DNA of 64,000 bases. Origin: Chrysomallon squamiferum (Eukaryota > Mollusca > Gastropoda > Neomphalida > Peltospiridae). Position 1 is the first letter of the stretch. Every line of letters starts with the position of its first letter. The stretch spans positions 6,336,436-6,400,435 of the forward strand of contig CM022674.1 of NCBI GenBank assembly GCA_012295275.1. Direction: 5' to 3'. Of this stretch, positions 16,963 to 31,807 are shown piece after piece. The position numbers were made by a program, and so were the translations under genes. The notes beneath the pieces were generated by a model, which did not search any database, was not told where the DNA came from, and saw only the letters and a list, made by a program, of their open reading frames with translations.

Positions 16963-16982
16963 GTGATCATCATGATGATCAC
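16963..16982. repeat. 20-bp perfect palindrome
   Basis: gtgatcatcatgatgatcac is its own reverse complement. It lies in DNA derived from GAT/ATC repeats, so it may be chance. Confidence 0.8.
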
Positions 16983-17347
16983 GATCTTGAAAATAATGAA
17001 AAAGAAGGCAAAAAATGATGTGAATCAGAGGGATGTACAAATAATATCAACCACATCTCGTTTAGTTTTGTTTTCAGTCCCCGCCAACTTTTGAAATATC
17101 AGATGAGAAACTGCACTGGAATAATATTTCTGATCTTTTTTTTTTATGAATATGCTCGTTCACCATGTTTAGATATTTACAGCGGAAACTGAGAAATTTT
17201 CATAAAAAGCTGCTTCTCTCTTTCAGAAAACAGTATCTTATTTTACATCTCAGCTGGTTTCCATAGTAATGATGTTAGTGATTGGAAGAAATTATTAAAA
17301 AAAAAAAAAAAAAACATTTCTCAACTGTTTTATTTTCACTTCTTTTC

Positions 17348-17396
<49 letters not shown>

Positions 17397-17461
17397 TTTA
17401 TTTTATTATTGTTGTTGTAATTATTATTATTTATTTATTTTTTTTTTTATTTTTTTATTTT

Positions 17462-17620
17462 CAACTTTGAGTAATGAGCCGAATTTTCATTTCTGAACTT
17501 GCTTTCTTTGCTTTGAACTGAAAAAAACATTCACGTTGTAGTTGTTAAACAAGGAAAAGAAAGAACTTGACGATGACGTCAAAAGTTCAAAATGAAACTT
17601 CGGCTCATTACTCACAGTTG
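17462..17620. repeat. Inverted repeat, arms 38-39 bp, 82-bp loop
   Basis: The left arm 17,462-17,500 (gagtaatgagccgaa core) and right arm 17,583-17,620 are reverse complements with two mismatches and one extra base. It could form a hairpin or be a small fold-back element. Confidence 0.85.
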
Positions 17621-18166
<546 letters not shown>

Positions 18167-18837
18167 TTTTTTGTTCATAACTTATTGAACTTTAGAACAT
18201 TAATGTCATGAAAAATCATAACGTAAACAGGCTGTCGTATCTTACGTCTGTTTCTTACGATCACGTTTACAATTACGTTTCACTTCTGCGATATTTTTCT
18301 GTATATTAGTTTTCTTATTTACGAAAATATTATTGTATCTGAAATCGGTACGTTAAGAAATATATATATTTTTTTGTTTTTTTGTTTGTTTTTTTTGTTT
18401 ACAATTAAATTCTTCTTCTCGTAAATTAATATATATATATATATATATATAGACAGAGAGATTTGTGTAATATTAAATATTTCAAAATACAATGCATCAG
18501 ATTTATTTTACTCAATACACTAGTTCGGGGTTCAGTGTGTATGTAGGTTCGTGTAGGTGTATGGTTATGTGTGTGTATGTCACAAATGTATAAATATGTG
18601 CGTGTTTGAGTACGTGTGGATGTATGTATAGTATAATTATAAATATGTGTGTGATGTCTGTATGCGTATGTGCATACACTGACACATATATACATTTAAA
18701 CAGTCTCGCATCTACAGATACATGCACATACTCACACACACTTACACCTCTCTATCTACCTATCTGTATACATACATACCTACAAATACAGTCACACATA
18801 CACACACAAATACAGACATACAGAGAGACAGACAGAC

Positions 18838-18959
<122 letters not shown>

Positions 18960-19226
18960 TCATTTTAATTAATTATTTATTTATTTATTTATTTATTCAG
19001 CTTGTTCAAATTATTTTCGGCTGACATAGTATCTTTAAAATATGATCCGAATGCTGCAGTAGTAGATGCAGCAGCATCCCGATCAACGTGTTAGACGTGG
19101 CATTATAATAAAAAGACAAGTCGCCATCAACTGTTAAAACAATACGCTGTGGTAGTCGTTGTAACAGCAATCGAAGCCGTCGTTGATGTAACATCATAAG
19201 TAAATGTTAATATACACCATAATCGT

Positions 19227-19470
19227 TGTAGTATCTAAATAGCAGTTATAGCAGTTATAGTAGTGGTAGTAGTTGTAGTGTAGTGGTATGTAGTAGTTGT
19301 AGAAGTGGCAGTGGTGGTTTTATTATAGTAGTAACAGTAGTAACAGCAGCAGTAGCAGTAGTGCTAGAGGGAATAGTTAGTAATGGTAGCAGTTGTAGAA
19401 GCTGTAGTAATAGCAGTAGTAGTAGCTGTTGTTACAGTGTTAAAAGTAGCAATTGCAGAAACAGTAAAAC
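19227..19470. repeat. Degenerate (GTA)n trinucleotide array
   Basis: GTA/GCA/GTT units with frequent changes, like the arrays at 33.0, 33.6 and 41.9 kb. Confidence 0.8.
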
Positions 19471-20167
19471 ATCCGTGGATACTTCACAGACACGATGTTT
19501 TGCGGTAGGTACACTAACAACATCGTTGCAAATGCATTAGGCGCAGTCATCGACGTTGTCGTCGCAACAACCGTAACAGCGTTAACAGCAGCACAGTACA
19601 TAAACATTCACACACACAAAAAAAAAAACCTCTTTGTTTCGTAATCTCTACTAACTCTGCCGCTTGGTTGTGGCAAGATCTGTGAAAACCTCGGACTGAT
19701 TTCTTACTGGTCGTCTTTGCTCGCTCGCAATCTTTCTGGTTGGAGAATAACGAGTTGTTTTTGCCTCAATAAATTTCGCCTTCGACTATGTGTGTGTGTG
19801 TGTGTGTGTGTCTGTGTCTCTCTCTGTGTGTGTGTGTGTGTGTTGGGGTTTTTTTTCTCTCCCTATCCGCTACAGTCCAAGTTCAAAGCTTTATCGATCC
19901 TCGATATACTAGCAGAGCTGGCGAGAGAGAGAGAGAGAGAGCGCGTGCTCGACATGGATTCGCACAACAAGTTGGGATATCGTAGGGTGCTTTGTTGTCG
20001 CCGTACACAAGGATAGCGTATTAATTCGAGAGTGATGTCACAGCACAGTTTAAGTCTTCGGCAAGTTACTTAACGTAAGTTTATTTTTTTATTATTATTA
20101 TTATTATTAAAAAAAAAAAAAAAAAAAAAATTATATTAATTTTGCTTGTGTGTGTTTTGTTTCTGGT

Positions 20168-20203
<36 letters not shown>

Positions 20204-20930
20204 AAAAGAAAAAAAATAAGGTAAAATAACCGTCACTTTAAATTAACATTTTTAAAATTTGTTTTTATTTATTTATGTAGATAGATCAGTGTTATTGTTA
20301 TTGGTTTGGTTATAAATATCTTACTGATGCCTAGCTGAAATATTATATATATATATATGTAATGAATTATAATATGATATACAAAAAAAATGTCTAGATT
20401 CTATCAGATTGTTTATTTCTCTCACCGATAAAGAAATATTAATTTTAAAGAAATTGTAATAAACGAAAAATACGACATAAATATGGAGTCAGATATCTGA
20501 TCTTATCGAAGAGCCAAATTAAGTGTTAAAAAAAATCAACACAAAAGCAACAACAACAACCAAAACAAAGAGCAACAATAACAAAAATAACCTTCACATT
20601 TACGTAAACAGCGACATGAAATTATTAGAAGCGTAGACGAGGTAAAAAAAAAAAAAAAAAAAATGAGAAATAAGTGAGCGGCACCATTATTGTGATTGTT
20701 CCTGTCACCGGAATAATAAAGACTAATTTCAGTTTAAAAAAAAATATATTAAACAACGGATGCGACAACGGCGACAAACTGAAGTGCAAAGTGGCAACGC
20801 CCGTGCTTCAAAACCAAGGCTTGCTGCAGCAACAGCAGCAACAACAACAACAACAACCTGGATGACCGCGTTTCTGGATTCATCGCTCTGGATCAGCGAT
20901 TGTTCTGAAGTTGTGTTAGTTTGGTCTTTT
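19471..20930. other. Mixed DNA with poly-A/poly-T and a CAG/CAA stretch
   Basis: (TG)n 19,788-19,842, poly-A 20,109-20,130, poly-T 20,170-20,200. A short CAG/CAA run at 20,822-20,856 could code glutamines but sits in no recognised gene. Confidence 0.5.
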
Positions 20931-20933
20931 AAA

Positions 20934-21205
20934 TTCTTGGAATCAAGTTGGTGGTTTTTGGGGGGTTGTTTTTTTCAATTCTTGGAATCACGTCTGGGTT
21001 GGTTTGTTTGATGTTGTTGTTTTTTGTTTTTATTTCTTGGAATCACGTCTGGGTATGTTTCTGTTTTTTATTTATTTTTTTTTTTTTTTAAATTCTTGGG
21101 ATCACGTCTGGGTTTGTTGGTTTGGGGTGTTTTAATTCTTGGAATCACGTCTGGGTTTGTTGGTTTTGGGTTTGGTTTTTTTTTAATTCTTGGAATGAAG
21201 TGTGG
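20934..21205. repeat. Six spaced copies of a 22-bp core
   Basis: The core ttcttggaatcacgtctggg begins at 20,934, 20,979, 21,034, 21,093, 21,136 and 21,187. Spacers are T/G-rich and of unequal length (period 43-59), and the first and last copies are diverged. Confidence 0.9.
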
Positions 21206-22700
21206 TTTGTTTTAATTTGTTAAGTAAGTGTAAGAGTTCTTTACGAATGACTTACTCAGTTCAGTGTGATCAGTGAACTGCGGCGGGCATCCAGCCCAGT
21301 GAAGCGAAACAGAATTTTTTAATTTGACGTCAAAATCTCCATTTTACAGAGTTCAGTTTGAAATTAACTTTTCCGTGTAATTAGGATTATCTGTCTCTTT
21401 ATCCAGCCGTCTGTTGAAACATTACATGTATAGTGATATAATGTGTGCGCGTATGTTTGTATTTGTGTATATATATATATATGTATGTATGTATAAAACA
21501 CACACACACACGCACACGCACTCACACAAATATATAAAGAGACAGAGAAGGGGAAAGGACAGAAAAATAGTCGTCACTATATAATTAAATATTACTTAAA
21601 ACATACATGTATTTATATATATGTATGTATACACACACATACACACACACATATATAATTACACACATTTATGCATACATACATACATACATACATACAT
21701 ACTCTAGAGTCTAGACAAATGCACACATAGATATATCCATTCACTTACACTAGGTAAACATTATTAAATCATAACGTTTTTATCTTCATTGTTTTAAAAA
21801 CTACTTCAGAAATACCAGTTACCGAGCCTCACAACTGTATAACTTTGACAGTATTTCATGTTTCATAATATTTAGTTTCTCTGTTACTCATAGTTAGCAG
21901 ATGATTTTTCCTTTTCTAATGAAGCTGTTTTACTTACTGTATTTTAGTACTTACATACACCAGTTTTTAAAGGGCCGATGAAATATTTTTTACTTATTTT
22001 ACATTTGCACGCAGCAAAACACATTACAAAGACTGTTTTTCTAGAACTTCCATTTTAAACAGTTAAACTCTTGTTTCGAATTATTGGACATGATTGTAAA
22101 AATATAAGAAGAATGAATGAATGAATGAACGAATGAATGAAAATAAATAAATAAATAAATAAATAAATAAGTAAGTAAGTAAATAAATAAAAAATAAATA
22201 AAAAATAAAAATAAATAAAAATAAAATAAAAAATAAAATAAAACGAAACGAAATAAAATAAAATAAATAAGAGAACTTCATGAATTATGCATGTCTCAGA
22301 TTTTCTTAATTTAATTTCCAGATTATCTCTCTTCGACTATTATAACGTAAATTACTTTTTTACTTATTTTTTTTTTTTTTTTCGTATTATCGACAACTAC
22401 ATTATAAATGAAATCAGAATATGATTTTCCTCCACGCTTCTGCTCAAATTGCTTGTGGTTACCAAGTCGTAAACTTCTTTTTGACGTACGTTTCTGCTCA
22501 TTGTGCTTCGTTGCTCGTATTTTATGACTGCTGGGTTAATAAGCTAGAAAAGCTGTTTTGATTTTTATGAGAAGGATTTGCGGCAGGGAAAAAAAACAAT
22601 ATCCATAGAATAGTTATTTATTAATAATGGATAAACATTAGGAGCTGAAAGGATGTTATGATTTCAAGAGGTGTTTTTTTTTCTGAATTCTTTGAATGAA
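21206..22700. other. Unique DNA with ATAC and AAAT repeats
   Basis: ATAC/CACA units at 21,465-21,530 and 21,605-21,703, AAAT repeats at 22,140-22,270. No gene recognised. Confidence 0.5.
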
Positions 22701-22702
22701 TT

Positions 22703-22889
<187 letters not shown>

Positions 22890-22914
22890 TTAAACATAAA
22901 TTATTCTGCCAAAC

Positions 22915-25375
22915 ATAAAGACAGTGATTGAATGAACGAATGAAGAACGTTAAAATGGATGAAGTCAAAGGAGAGAATGAATGAATGAAAGGACGAATAA
23001 AATAATTAGCAAAACAAATTATTAACCGATGTGTCGACAAATAATGGATGGACGAACGACTGGATAAACAAACGAATGAAGTAGCTAATTAATGGATGAA
23101 TGACCTGTAATGGATTCTTGAATGAATGGATAATGAATGGATCTCTCTAAGAATTATTAGGAAAATTTAACACAAGCAGAAAAATACTAAATCATGTTTA
23201 ACACGAAATACTTAATAAATAAAAGTGGATGCACAGTAAATAAACATCACATTTCATTCATGTTATAATAATCTGCAATATTTCTGCCTAGACTCTTTTT
23301 TTTTTTCAATAATTTATTAGTTTAATACAGTTAATTAAATAATATGAACGGATTCTATATATTTCCGTTAAACTCATTTTCTAGAATACGATCGTTTCAG
23401 TTCGTCTTAAGTGTGATAAACAGTGTGATATATTCACTGACTCTTGCTACTAAGTTGATGGATCGCTTTAATAACAAACGCATATATATATATCTTAGAG
23501 AGTACGCCACTTCATGTTTTGCTACCGTGGCATTAGGAGGACTGCCACTCTGTCAAGATTGCATGAAGCACGTACTCTGTGTCGCAGGCCCAGTTTTCTT
23601 GTCAAGTTGAAAAAGTATTTATTGTATTCAGGATCAGAACAAGTGCGCGTGATTTGTCACAAACTGTCAGACTCCTTCGTACAATCTTTTTCTTTCTTTT
23701 CGTTTCTGTCTTTTTCTCCTTTTTCTGTTGTTTTTTCTTTTATTTAACATTGAAAATGAAGAACTTTAATGAACAATGATTAAAAACTATCGATTTGCGA
23801 CACTGTGACATTGCTGTCAACCACCACAGCGACAGCTGTGATTAAAACGACGACAACGACAAATAAGATTTGGCTATAACTTTTAGTACCTTCATGACAA
23901 GAAAGATGACGATTATCTGACGATTGCAACGATGACAACATCAACAACAACAACGACGATTTTCACTAATACAACCACAACGAATTTTACTGCTACAACG
24001 ACAACGATTTTTACTACTACAACCACAACTGGTTCCATCCATGTTTTACATAACAGTGTATTATTGAAACCTTTGACGCAGCAATAACAACAGATGTAAC
24101 ACAAACTGCTGTCAGGCACAATACAAACACTTCACAGTTACTCAAGTGGGCTTCGTATCATCAAAACGTGATTACAGTCTGTTCGTAATTATCATCTTGT
24201 AATCATTTAGATAATTGTTTTTGTAGGCCATTATACAGAAAAAGTTGATGATTTCAAAAAAAAGTAACGTACAATAATAACAGTGTTCACTGAAAACTGA
24301 CTTTAATTTTATGCATGATACAGATTTGTGATATAAATAAAGATTATATGTGTATTTTACTAAAAACTAAAGTAATATATGTAAGCTTCATTTTTATTCA
24401 TGGCAGGTAAGCCACATGATAGTATAATGGATATTTATCTTGTCTACGTCAGAAAGAATGACGTTAGAGATTGTATACACAGTAAACAGGTTAGATGTAC
24501 AGTTAAGCATTATGTACTCAGAATATATTTCAAAATCCGTTCATGTTATAATGAAACCAATTAGAAATTGTTTATTCTACTTCGGGTTCGATGACTGATC
24601 AGAATTAAGCACTGTATAATAGTTGTGAGTGTGGGGGGTGTTTAAACAAAATCAACAAATTGTGTAATAATAGAAGTCAGTTCGTTTTCAATTCAAACAA
24701 ATATCAAACAGTTTTTTTTTTTTAATCTACGTCTGTGTTGTATATTTTACATTCATGTGTATCTAGCATCAAGCAGCCGTTGATAACGAAATTATCATTA
24801 AACTAATATTTACTGATAACTTCATGGAAGACAGAGATATTGCGATAAAAAAATGGGAATATTCTAAACTTCATTCGCATATCGGTTTTTATAGTTCACA
24901 TCTGCCTGAATGCTTTCAGACTGATAATTTCCTTTTAAGGGTTAAGTTTATTTCAACTTTCTTGATCATGCAGTAGTGCATTAAAAAAAAAGCAACCGGA
25001 TACTGTAATCAAGATATCTTCAGTTTTTCTTAACATATTTTCAATCTGATTACCCAAAAATTCTTTGCTGTACTAGACTGACCTAATTTTGATCACTTAG
25101 CAAAAAGTACCTTAATAAGCTTTCAAGAGTATTCCTGTACATGGACATTTCTAGAAGGAATCTTCTTCCATAGCGGAGACAGTCTGACAGCCACACACAA
25201 TCTGCTCCTTTCAGCAGAAGACAAGAAAATATGCTTTAATAATTTAAAATGAGAGAGAAAATTTCTTGAGGCATTTTCTAATTAGAAAAAAAAAAATACA
25301 ATAAAAAAAAAATCGTTATGCCGTCTTCCATGAAATATTTCGCTGTTATTAAATCCATTATTAAACAAATATTAG

Positions 25376-25426
<51 letters not shown>

Positions 25427-25860
25427 CATGTACAGAATTTGGTACTGAACTGCTTGCCCCTGATTAAATTTGTTCAAGAGTTACAGCGACTGTACAGATA
25501 TTTAACACACTGCAAAACAAGCAGACGCCATTTTTAAAATGAAGCGTGAAAAGGGAATAGTTACCAGTCTGCAGTGTCCACTAACTGCTTCGGACACTTC
25601 GGACATCAAACTACTCTGTGAATCTGTTCATAAATTTGGTGCCTAAATTCGGCTGTCGCATGTTCGCTGTTACTACTACGGCCGTTAGAAGGTGCATGTT
25701 GCTGCTGTTACAACAAAACGACGATATTTTCTGCTATTTGAACCATAACTGCTTGCAGTGTTTCAGCATTCGTTACAATGACTACGGCAGCGAAACACAA
25801 AATGCACCAGTATCAATGAACCAGGTTTTATTCGTAAAAAGAAATTAGTATCAGAACTGA
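22915..25860. other. Mostly unique A+T-rich DNA, no gene recognised
   Basis: Degenerate GAAT repeats (22,925-23,140), a 27-bp-period CAACGA array (23,936-24,030) and (AT)n (25,378-25,423). A G+C-richer piece at 23,500-23,650 has open frames on + but no known similarity. 24.1-25.4 kb is the longest nearly repeat-free stretch of the first 36 kb. Confidence 0.5.
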
Positions 25861-25864
25861 ACCA

Positions 25865-25865
<1 letters not shown>

Positions 25866-25953
<88 letters not shown>

Positions 25954-26165
25954 AACAATAACAATAATAAGAATAAGAATAAAAATAATAATAATAATAA
26001 TGACTAATAATAAAAACAATGCTTAATAATAATAATAATAACAACAACAACAACAACAATAATAATAATAATACTACTACTAATAATAATAATAATAATA
26101 ATGACTAATAATAAAAATAATGCTGAATAATAATAATAATAGTAATGACTAATAATAAAAATAAT
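25866..26165. repeat. (CAA)n and (AAT)n trinucleotide block
   Basis: CAA run 25,880-25,951, then AAT/AAC units to 26,165 with repeated gactaataataaaaa pieces. Confidence 0.9.
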
Positions 26166-26639
26166 GATCAACAACGGTTACAAATTACAATTTTAAATTC
26201 AGTTCGCCTGGTGCAAGTTTAAGAATGACACTTTTCGTGGGCGCCGACATAAAATATCGAGACATTTCCATTTCTCGTGTCAAACCTGAAGACGCAGCAG
26301 GCAAAAGTACACCGTGTTTAATCTACACGTCTGACTTTTAAAAACTAAGAAAACAGAAAGAAAAGAAAAAAAAAGCTGTTTAAAGGAGAATTCGAGAAGA
26401 AAAAATAAATCAAAAGAAAGATGAAACAGATGTTAAGTAAAATCTTTCCTGCGAAATGCGGATAAAGAGATATTTGATGTCATAGAAAAATGTTCATCTT
26501 TCTTTATTTTGATCTTGCGAAATTTTGCATCTGTTTTATTTATTTTTTTATTTTATTTTATGTTTTTCCTATAAGTAAGCTTTTTGTGTTAATGTGTGCA
26601 TACATGTATAAGCTGTATGTACGTATTTATATGTATAAT

Positions 26640-26882
26640 CTCTGTATGTATGTACGAATATGTATGCATGTATGTATATATATATGTATGTATGGATGGA
26701 TGGATGTTTTAATTTATGTATGTATGTTTGAATGTATGTATGTATGTATGTATGTATGTATGTATAGGTATGTATGTATGTATGTATGTATGTATGTATG
26801 TATGTATGTATGTATGTATGTATGTATGTCCATACGTATCTCTATCTTTCTTTCAAATAAGTATTAAGTATGCATGTGTGTA

Positions 26883-26978
<96 letters not shown>

Positions 26979-26981
26979 ACA
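26640..26981. repeat. (TATG)n, (CT)n, (CA)n compound microsatellite
   Basis: TATG units to 26,830, CT 26,887-26,954, CA 26,955-26,981. Confidence 0.95.
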
Positions 26982-27616
26982 GATATTTAAGTTTTAAACA
27001 CACTCGTTAACACACGATTAGACACCAGACAAAGACATCATCTGCGAATACAAAAACATAAACGTTACCGTAACAAAATAATGTCACACAGAGAAAATGA
27101 CCAGACAGAATTAATCTGAGAGAATTCTTTTTTTTTTTTTTCAATCATTAACTTTACCCCCCCGTACCTAAACACCCTCCCCATGTCTCATTCCCACCCA
27201 CTCTCCCCCTCCCGCTGCGTTGATTTAAAATTCAGGTGAAGTACATGGTTAGGTTTAGGAAACGAGAACGAAAGCAAATGAAAGACACCACGCGAAGAAA
27301 AAGTAGCAGCAGGTCAAGTTAATTTTATCATTAAACAAGCGCAAACGAAAATAAGTGTGGATTGAGACCTCCGAGTAGGTTTTCACATCAGAGTAAATTG
27401 AAATATATTCATCAGTGCAGATCCGGGTTATTTTAATGTAGGTGACGTCGTTTTTTAGATTGACTGCCACATAACTAATTTGTCTCTTTTTTTTTTTTTT
27501 GTTTTTTTTTTAATGATGTTGATGATAATGATATGATATTGTTTTCATACTGGGTATAATGATAATGAAGATCAGATGGTATTAGTAAAATCAGTTTTGA
27601 TAGCTAACGTTTTCAA

Positions 27617-27682
<66 letters not shown>

Positions 27683-27697
27683 TAATAATAATAATAA

Positions 27698-27740
<43 letters not shown>

Positions 27741-28690
27741 GTAAATAAATAAATCATAATAATAATAATAATCGAAAAATCGTACCAGTAGTTAAATATA
27801 TATATATATATATATTAGTAGTAGTACTAGTAGCAGTAATGGTGGTGGTAGTTGTTGCTGATGGTAGTAGTAGCAGCACTAGTAGTAGTGGTGGTGATTG
27901 TAGTAATGGTAACAGTAGTAGTAGCAGTAGCAGCAGTAGTAATTTCAACACAAACAGTAAGAATAATTGAAATTCTCTTCCTGGTGGTTTAAGTTATACT
28001 ATTTACAGTAATTATAACAGTAGTAGCAGAATTTGATTTATAGATATTATTAAATCAATTTAATCAATAATCAATTTACGTATAATTTTCCGTATGTTTG
28101 TTTATCTGTTTCTAAGTATCCATATATCTGCTTGTCTGTGTGTTTGTACACTCTTCTACATTTATTTCCTTCTTTCTTTCTTTCCTTTTTTCCTTCTTAC
28201 TTTCTTTGTTCAAGACAAGTGAATATATAAAGGTCACGGAAAATAAGTAACGACAAACATGTTCAGTTTCACAAGAAATTCCCCATTAAAAATATTTCTT
28301 TCCGGGGTAAGTAATTATTGAACTATTTTCATTTACTGTTGTATTGAATTTTTTTTTTACCTCCATTATTGTCGTCGTAATTGCAAGAAGATCAGGTGTG
28401 AGCTAGTTTTCTTAATATTCCAAATTTTGTTATTAATGTAATCGAATTTATATTATATATTGTCCCGGAAAAGGTTCTAGATTTGTCAGTGAGTTTTTGA
28501 CGACAAAAAACCATGTAACAACAACAACAACAACAACAACAGTAATAATAATAATGTTAAAACAAAAACAATAACAACATTAACAGTAATAATGATAATA
28601 ATAGTAACAAAACAAAAAAAAAATAAACAAAAAACAACAGCAACAACTGCGACAACATCAAAACCAGGTAACTACGTATCTCTCTACAAA
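26982..28690. other. Unique DNA with (AAT)n and (AAAT)n
   Basis: A C-rich patch at 27,155-27,215; AAT/AAAT units at 27,619-27,770; degenerate GTA units at 27,815-27,950; CAA at 28,517-28,545. No gene recognised. Confidence 0.5.
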
Positions 28691-28698
28691 TATATGCG

Positions 28699-28699
<1 letters not shown>

Positions 28700-28783
<84 letters not shown>

Positions 28784-28935
28784 TTGTGTGTGTGTGTGTG
28801 TGTTAGTATTTGTTAATATTTGTATAGAGAGGTGTAAGTTTGTATAGCAGAAAAAGACAAAAAAGACAGAACGACAAAATATATACACACATAAAACACA
28901 CACCCAGACACATACAAACTATATAAATACATATA

Positions 28936-28967
<32 letters not shown>

Positions 28968-29037
28968 CATATATACATATATATACATACATACATACAT
29001 ACATAATAAGTACATAAATAAATACTTACGCATACGC

Positions 29038-29074
<37 letters not shown>

Positions 29075-29105
29075 TTCATATATAAACACATATCCATCCA
29101 TCCAT
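28700..29105. repeat. Compound microsatellites (CT, GT, ATAC, CA)
   Basis: (CT)n 28,700-28,773, (GT)n 28,787-28,802, (ATAC)n 28,925-29,005, (CA)n 29,040-29,070 and (ATCC)n 29,090-29,106. Confidence 0.9.
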
Positions 29106-30580
29106 CCAAATGTCCACACATATCAAGATCATCATTTAAAAGAGAAAACGATGCAGATTAAAATCAGTGTTTATCCTCCTAGGCAGATCGTGACTCGCTG
29201 TAAAGGTTTCTGAACAAATAGGTTCTGCTGTTTAGTATGATTGCCTCTTTGATTAGTATCTGACAACGTGGGCAAACACTGGCGTTGTGCTTGACGATGT
29301 TTGTCTGTCGGTGTGCAACCGAAGTCGTTGTGTTCATTTCTCCTCGACAGCGGAGAGAAAAACAAATTCCTCGACACAGAAGCACAGTGGGTCGTTTCTG
29401 TTTGATCTGGAACCGCTAGATCAATCAGCGAGAATAAAGTAAACAGTTCTCCGTCAATAATCTCGTCGTTGAGAAACGCAGACACGGCTCAAAAACACGA
29501 TATATCGATGAAAAGCTCCGATAATTTGCGTTCGGTTAGCAGCGATAGGTGTATCCTTCCGCGGACAAGAGCAAATAGTTCCAGCGTGAGAAGGGGCGGT
29601 GAGTGATACATTATTATTTGTCGAAACGATCCTCTTCAAATGATTTTTTTTTTTTTTTTTCGCAAATTGCTCTCTCGAAAACGTTGGCCGGTTTCTCTCT
29701 AGAGAGAGGATTGGTAAGTTTGCGCGATTTGAGTACGATTAAGGGTACAGATGGTTGGTTGTAATTGGGATTACGAGGGATTAGTATTAGCAGGGATTTA
29801 AGCGAATTCGGGAAAGAGTGGTTTAATACAGACGAGATGCAATTAAACATTTATCACTTTAGTTCATTCGGCTTTTGTCATAAAGACAGAGCGATGGAAG
29901 AGAAATGGAAAGTAAGAGGGATAAAAGAAAGAGAAAGAGAACAAAGATTAATTAGGTGGGGAATGGAGGAGGTGAGAGAAAGAAAGAGAGAGGAATGGAG
30001 GGAGGGAGGGAAGAGAGGCTGGAGTGAAAGAGAGTGATGGAGAGAGAATGAGAGAGAAATGGAGAGACAAAGAAAAAAGAAAGAATCAGAACGAGAGGGA
30101 ATTATATATATATATATATACACACACACACAAACACACACATACATTTTTGTGTTTGTATCTGTGTAAGTGTGTATTTGTATATGTATGTATGTATGTC
30201 TGCGTATGGGTGGGTGTACGTGTGTATTATCTTCTAACAAGCTTTATTTCAAAGCTATAACTGCAGCGTTCATTAACACAAAAATCGTCTCTTCAGTTTC
30301 TCCCACAATTCCTTCTTCCCGGATATTACGTAATTTACACGACAGTGCTTACAGCTGTGGGATGCGGATTATATGGACGTTATAAAACAAAAGAAGCTTT
30401 GTTTAAAAGCCCATTTACAAGCAACATGCGTTGATTATACGTTCCAATTAGGCTGGTACAGAGTAATGGTTGAATTTCTATTAAAGTTAACGATCTAAAC
30501 TCTTTGTATTGTCATTTCTCTCGTAAAATGCAAATTGAAGCATTTGCTAGTAAATCAATTTAGCGTATAAAAAAAAATTT
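29106..30580. other. Mostly unique DNA, no gene recognised
   Basis: A CpG-richer piece at 29,180-29,620 has a 104-codon minus frame (29,171-29,485) that I cannot assign. GA-rich DNA at 29,895-30,100 and (AT)n/(CA)n at 30,102-30,145. Confidence 0.45.
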
Positions 30581-30584
30581 GATG

Positions 30585-31505
30585 TGAAACAAACATGACG
30601 TACACAGTCTTGGTTATAAAACAGTATAATATAATATCAAAAAAAATCTGGATGCAAAACAACATGATGCATGAAAATATGATGTAAAACATTATGACGA
30701 AATAAAACGTGATATAAAACAGTATGAAGTATAAATAAAACTGGATGCGAAACAACAAGACACATGAAAAAAATGATGTAAAAAAATTATGATCTATAAA
30801 AACTTGCGACATATAAAAACTTTATGTAAAACAACGCGAGATATAAAAACTTGATGTAAAACAACGCGACATATAAAAACGATGTAAAACAACGCGACAT
30901 ATAAAAAAATGATGTAAAAAATTATGATCTATAAACACTTCCGACATATAAAAACGTGATGTAAAACAATGCGACATATAAAAACGTGATGTAAAACAGC
31001 GCGACATATAAAAACTTTATGTAAAACAATGCGACATATAAAAACGTGATGTAAAACAACGCGACATATAAAAACTCGATGTAAAACACTGTGACATATA
31101 AAAACTCGATGTAAAACACTGTGACATATAAAAACTCGATGTAAAACACTGTGACATATAAAAACTCGATGTAAAACAACGCGACATATAAAAACTTGAT
31201 GTCAAACAACGCGACATATAAAAACTTGATGACGTGTGAAGACAGCGTAAAGCATGACGCAAGTAAATGTTTTCAATGTAAACACTATGACGTTTTTAAA
31301 ACATAATGTAAAACAAACTGACCTGTCAAAAATTGATGTGAAACAATACATTATGTCATTTAAAAATCGATGCAAAAGAATATGACGTTTTTAAAACTTG
31401 ATGTAAAACAAATTGACGTATCAAAAGTTGATGTAAAACAATACATTATGTCATTTAAAACTCGATGCAAAAGAATATGACGTTTTTAAAACTTGATGTA
31501 AAACA
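30585..31505. repeat. 30-bp minisatellite, about 30 diverged units
   Basis: The unit is built on gatgtaaaacaacgcgacat plus ataaaaactc (30 bases). It is most regular at 30,930-31,235 and decays on both sides. Because 30 is a multiple of three, long open frames appear on the minus strand (period 10 residues); these are not genes. Each good unit holds a TATAAAA string. Confidence 0.9.
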
Positions 31506-31539
31506 AAATAACATTTACTATTCAATCACCTTTACCATT

Positions 31540-31735
31540 TTTTTTTTTTTTTTTTTGGTTTTTTTGGTTTTTTTCTTTTTCTTTCCTTTTTAGTTGTGGT
31601 GGTCGTTGTTTTTCTTCTTCTTTTATTTATCATCATCATGACCAACTTCCTATCATCATCATCGTCGTCGTCGTCGTCATTATTCTCTTTATAGTTATTG
31701 TCATTATTATTATTATTACTAATATTATTATTATT

Positions 31736-31807
<72 letters not shown>

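Noticed and set aside
20822-20856. Glutamine (CAG/CAA) run
   Set aside because: Short trinucleotide repeat without surrounding coding sequence.
29171-29485. 104-codon open frame on -
   Set aside because: Ordinary composition but no recognisable domain or splice context.
30822-31262. Minus frames with a ten-residue repeat (YMSRCFTSSF)
   Set aside because: Periodic translation of the 30-bp minisatellite; all related frames share it.
30585-31505. CRISPR-like regular spacing
   Set aside because: Units are head-to-tail with no unique spacers, and the DNA is from an animal.
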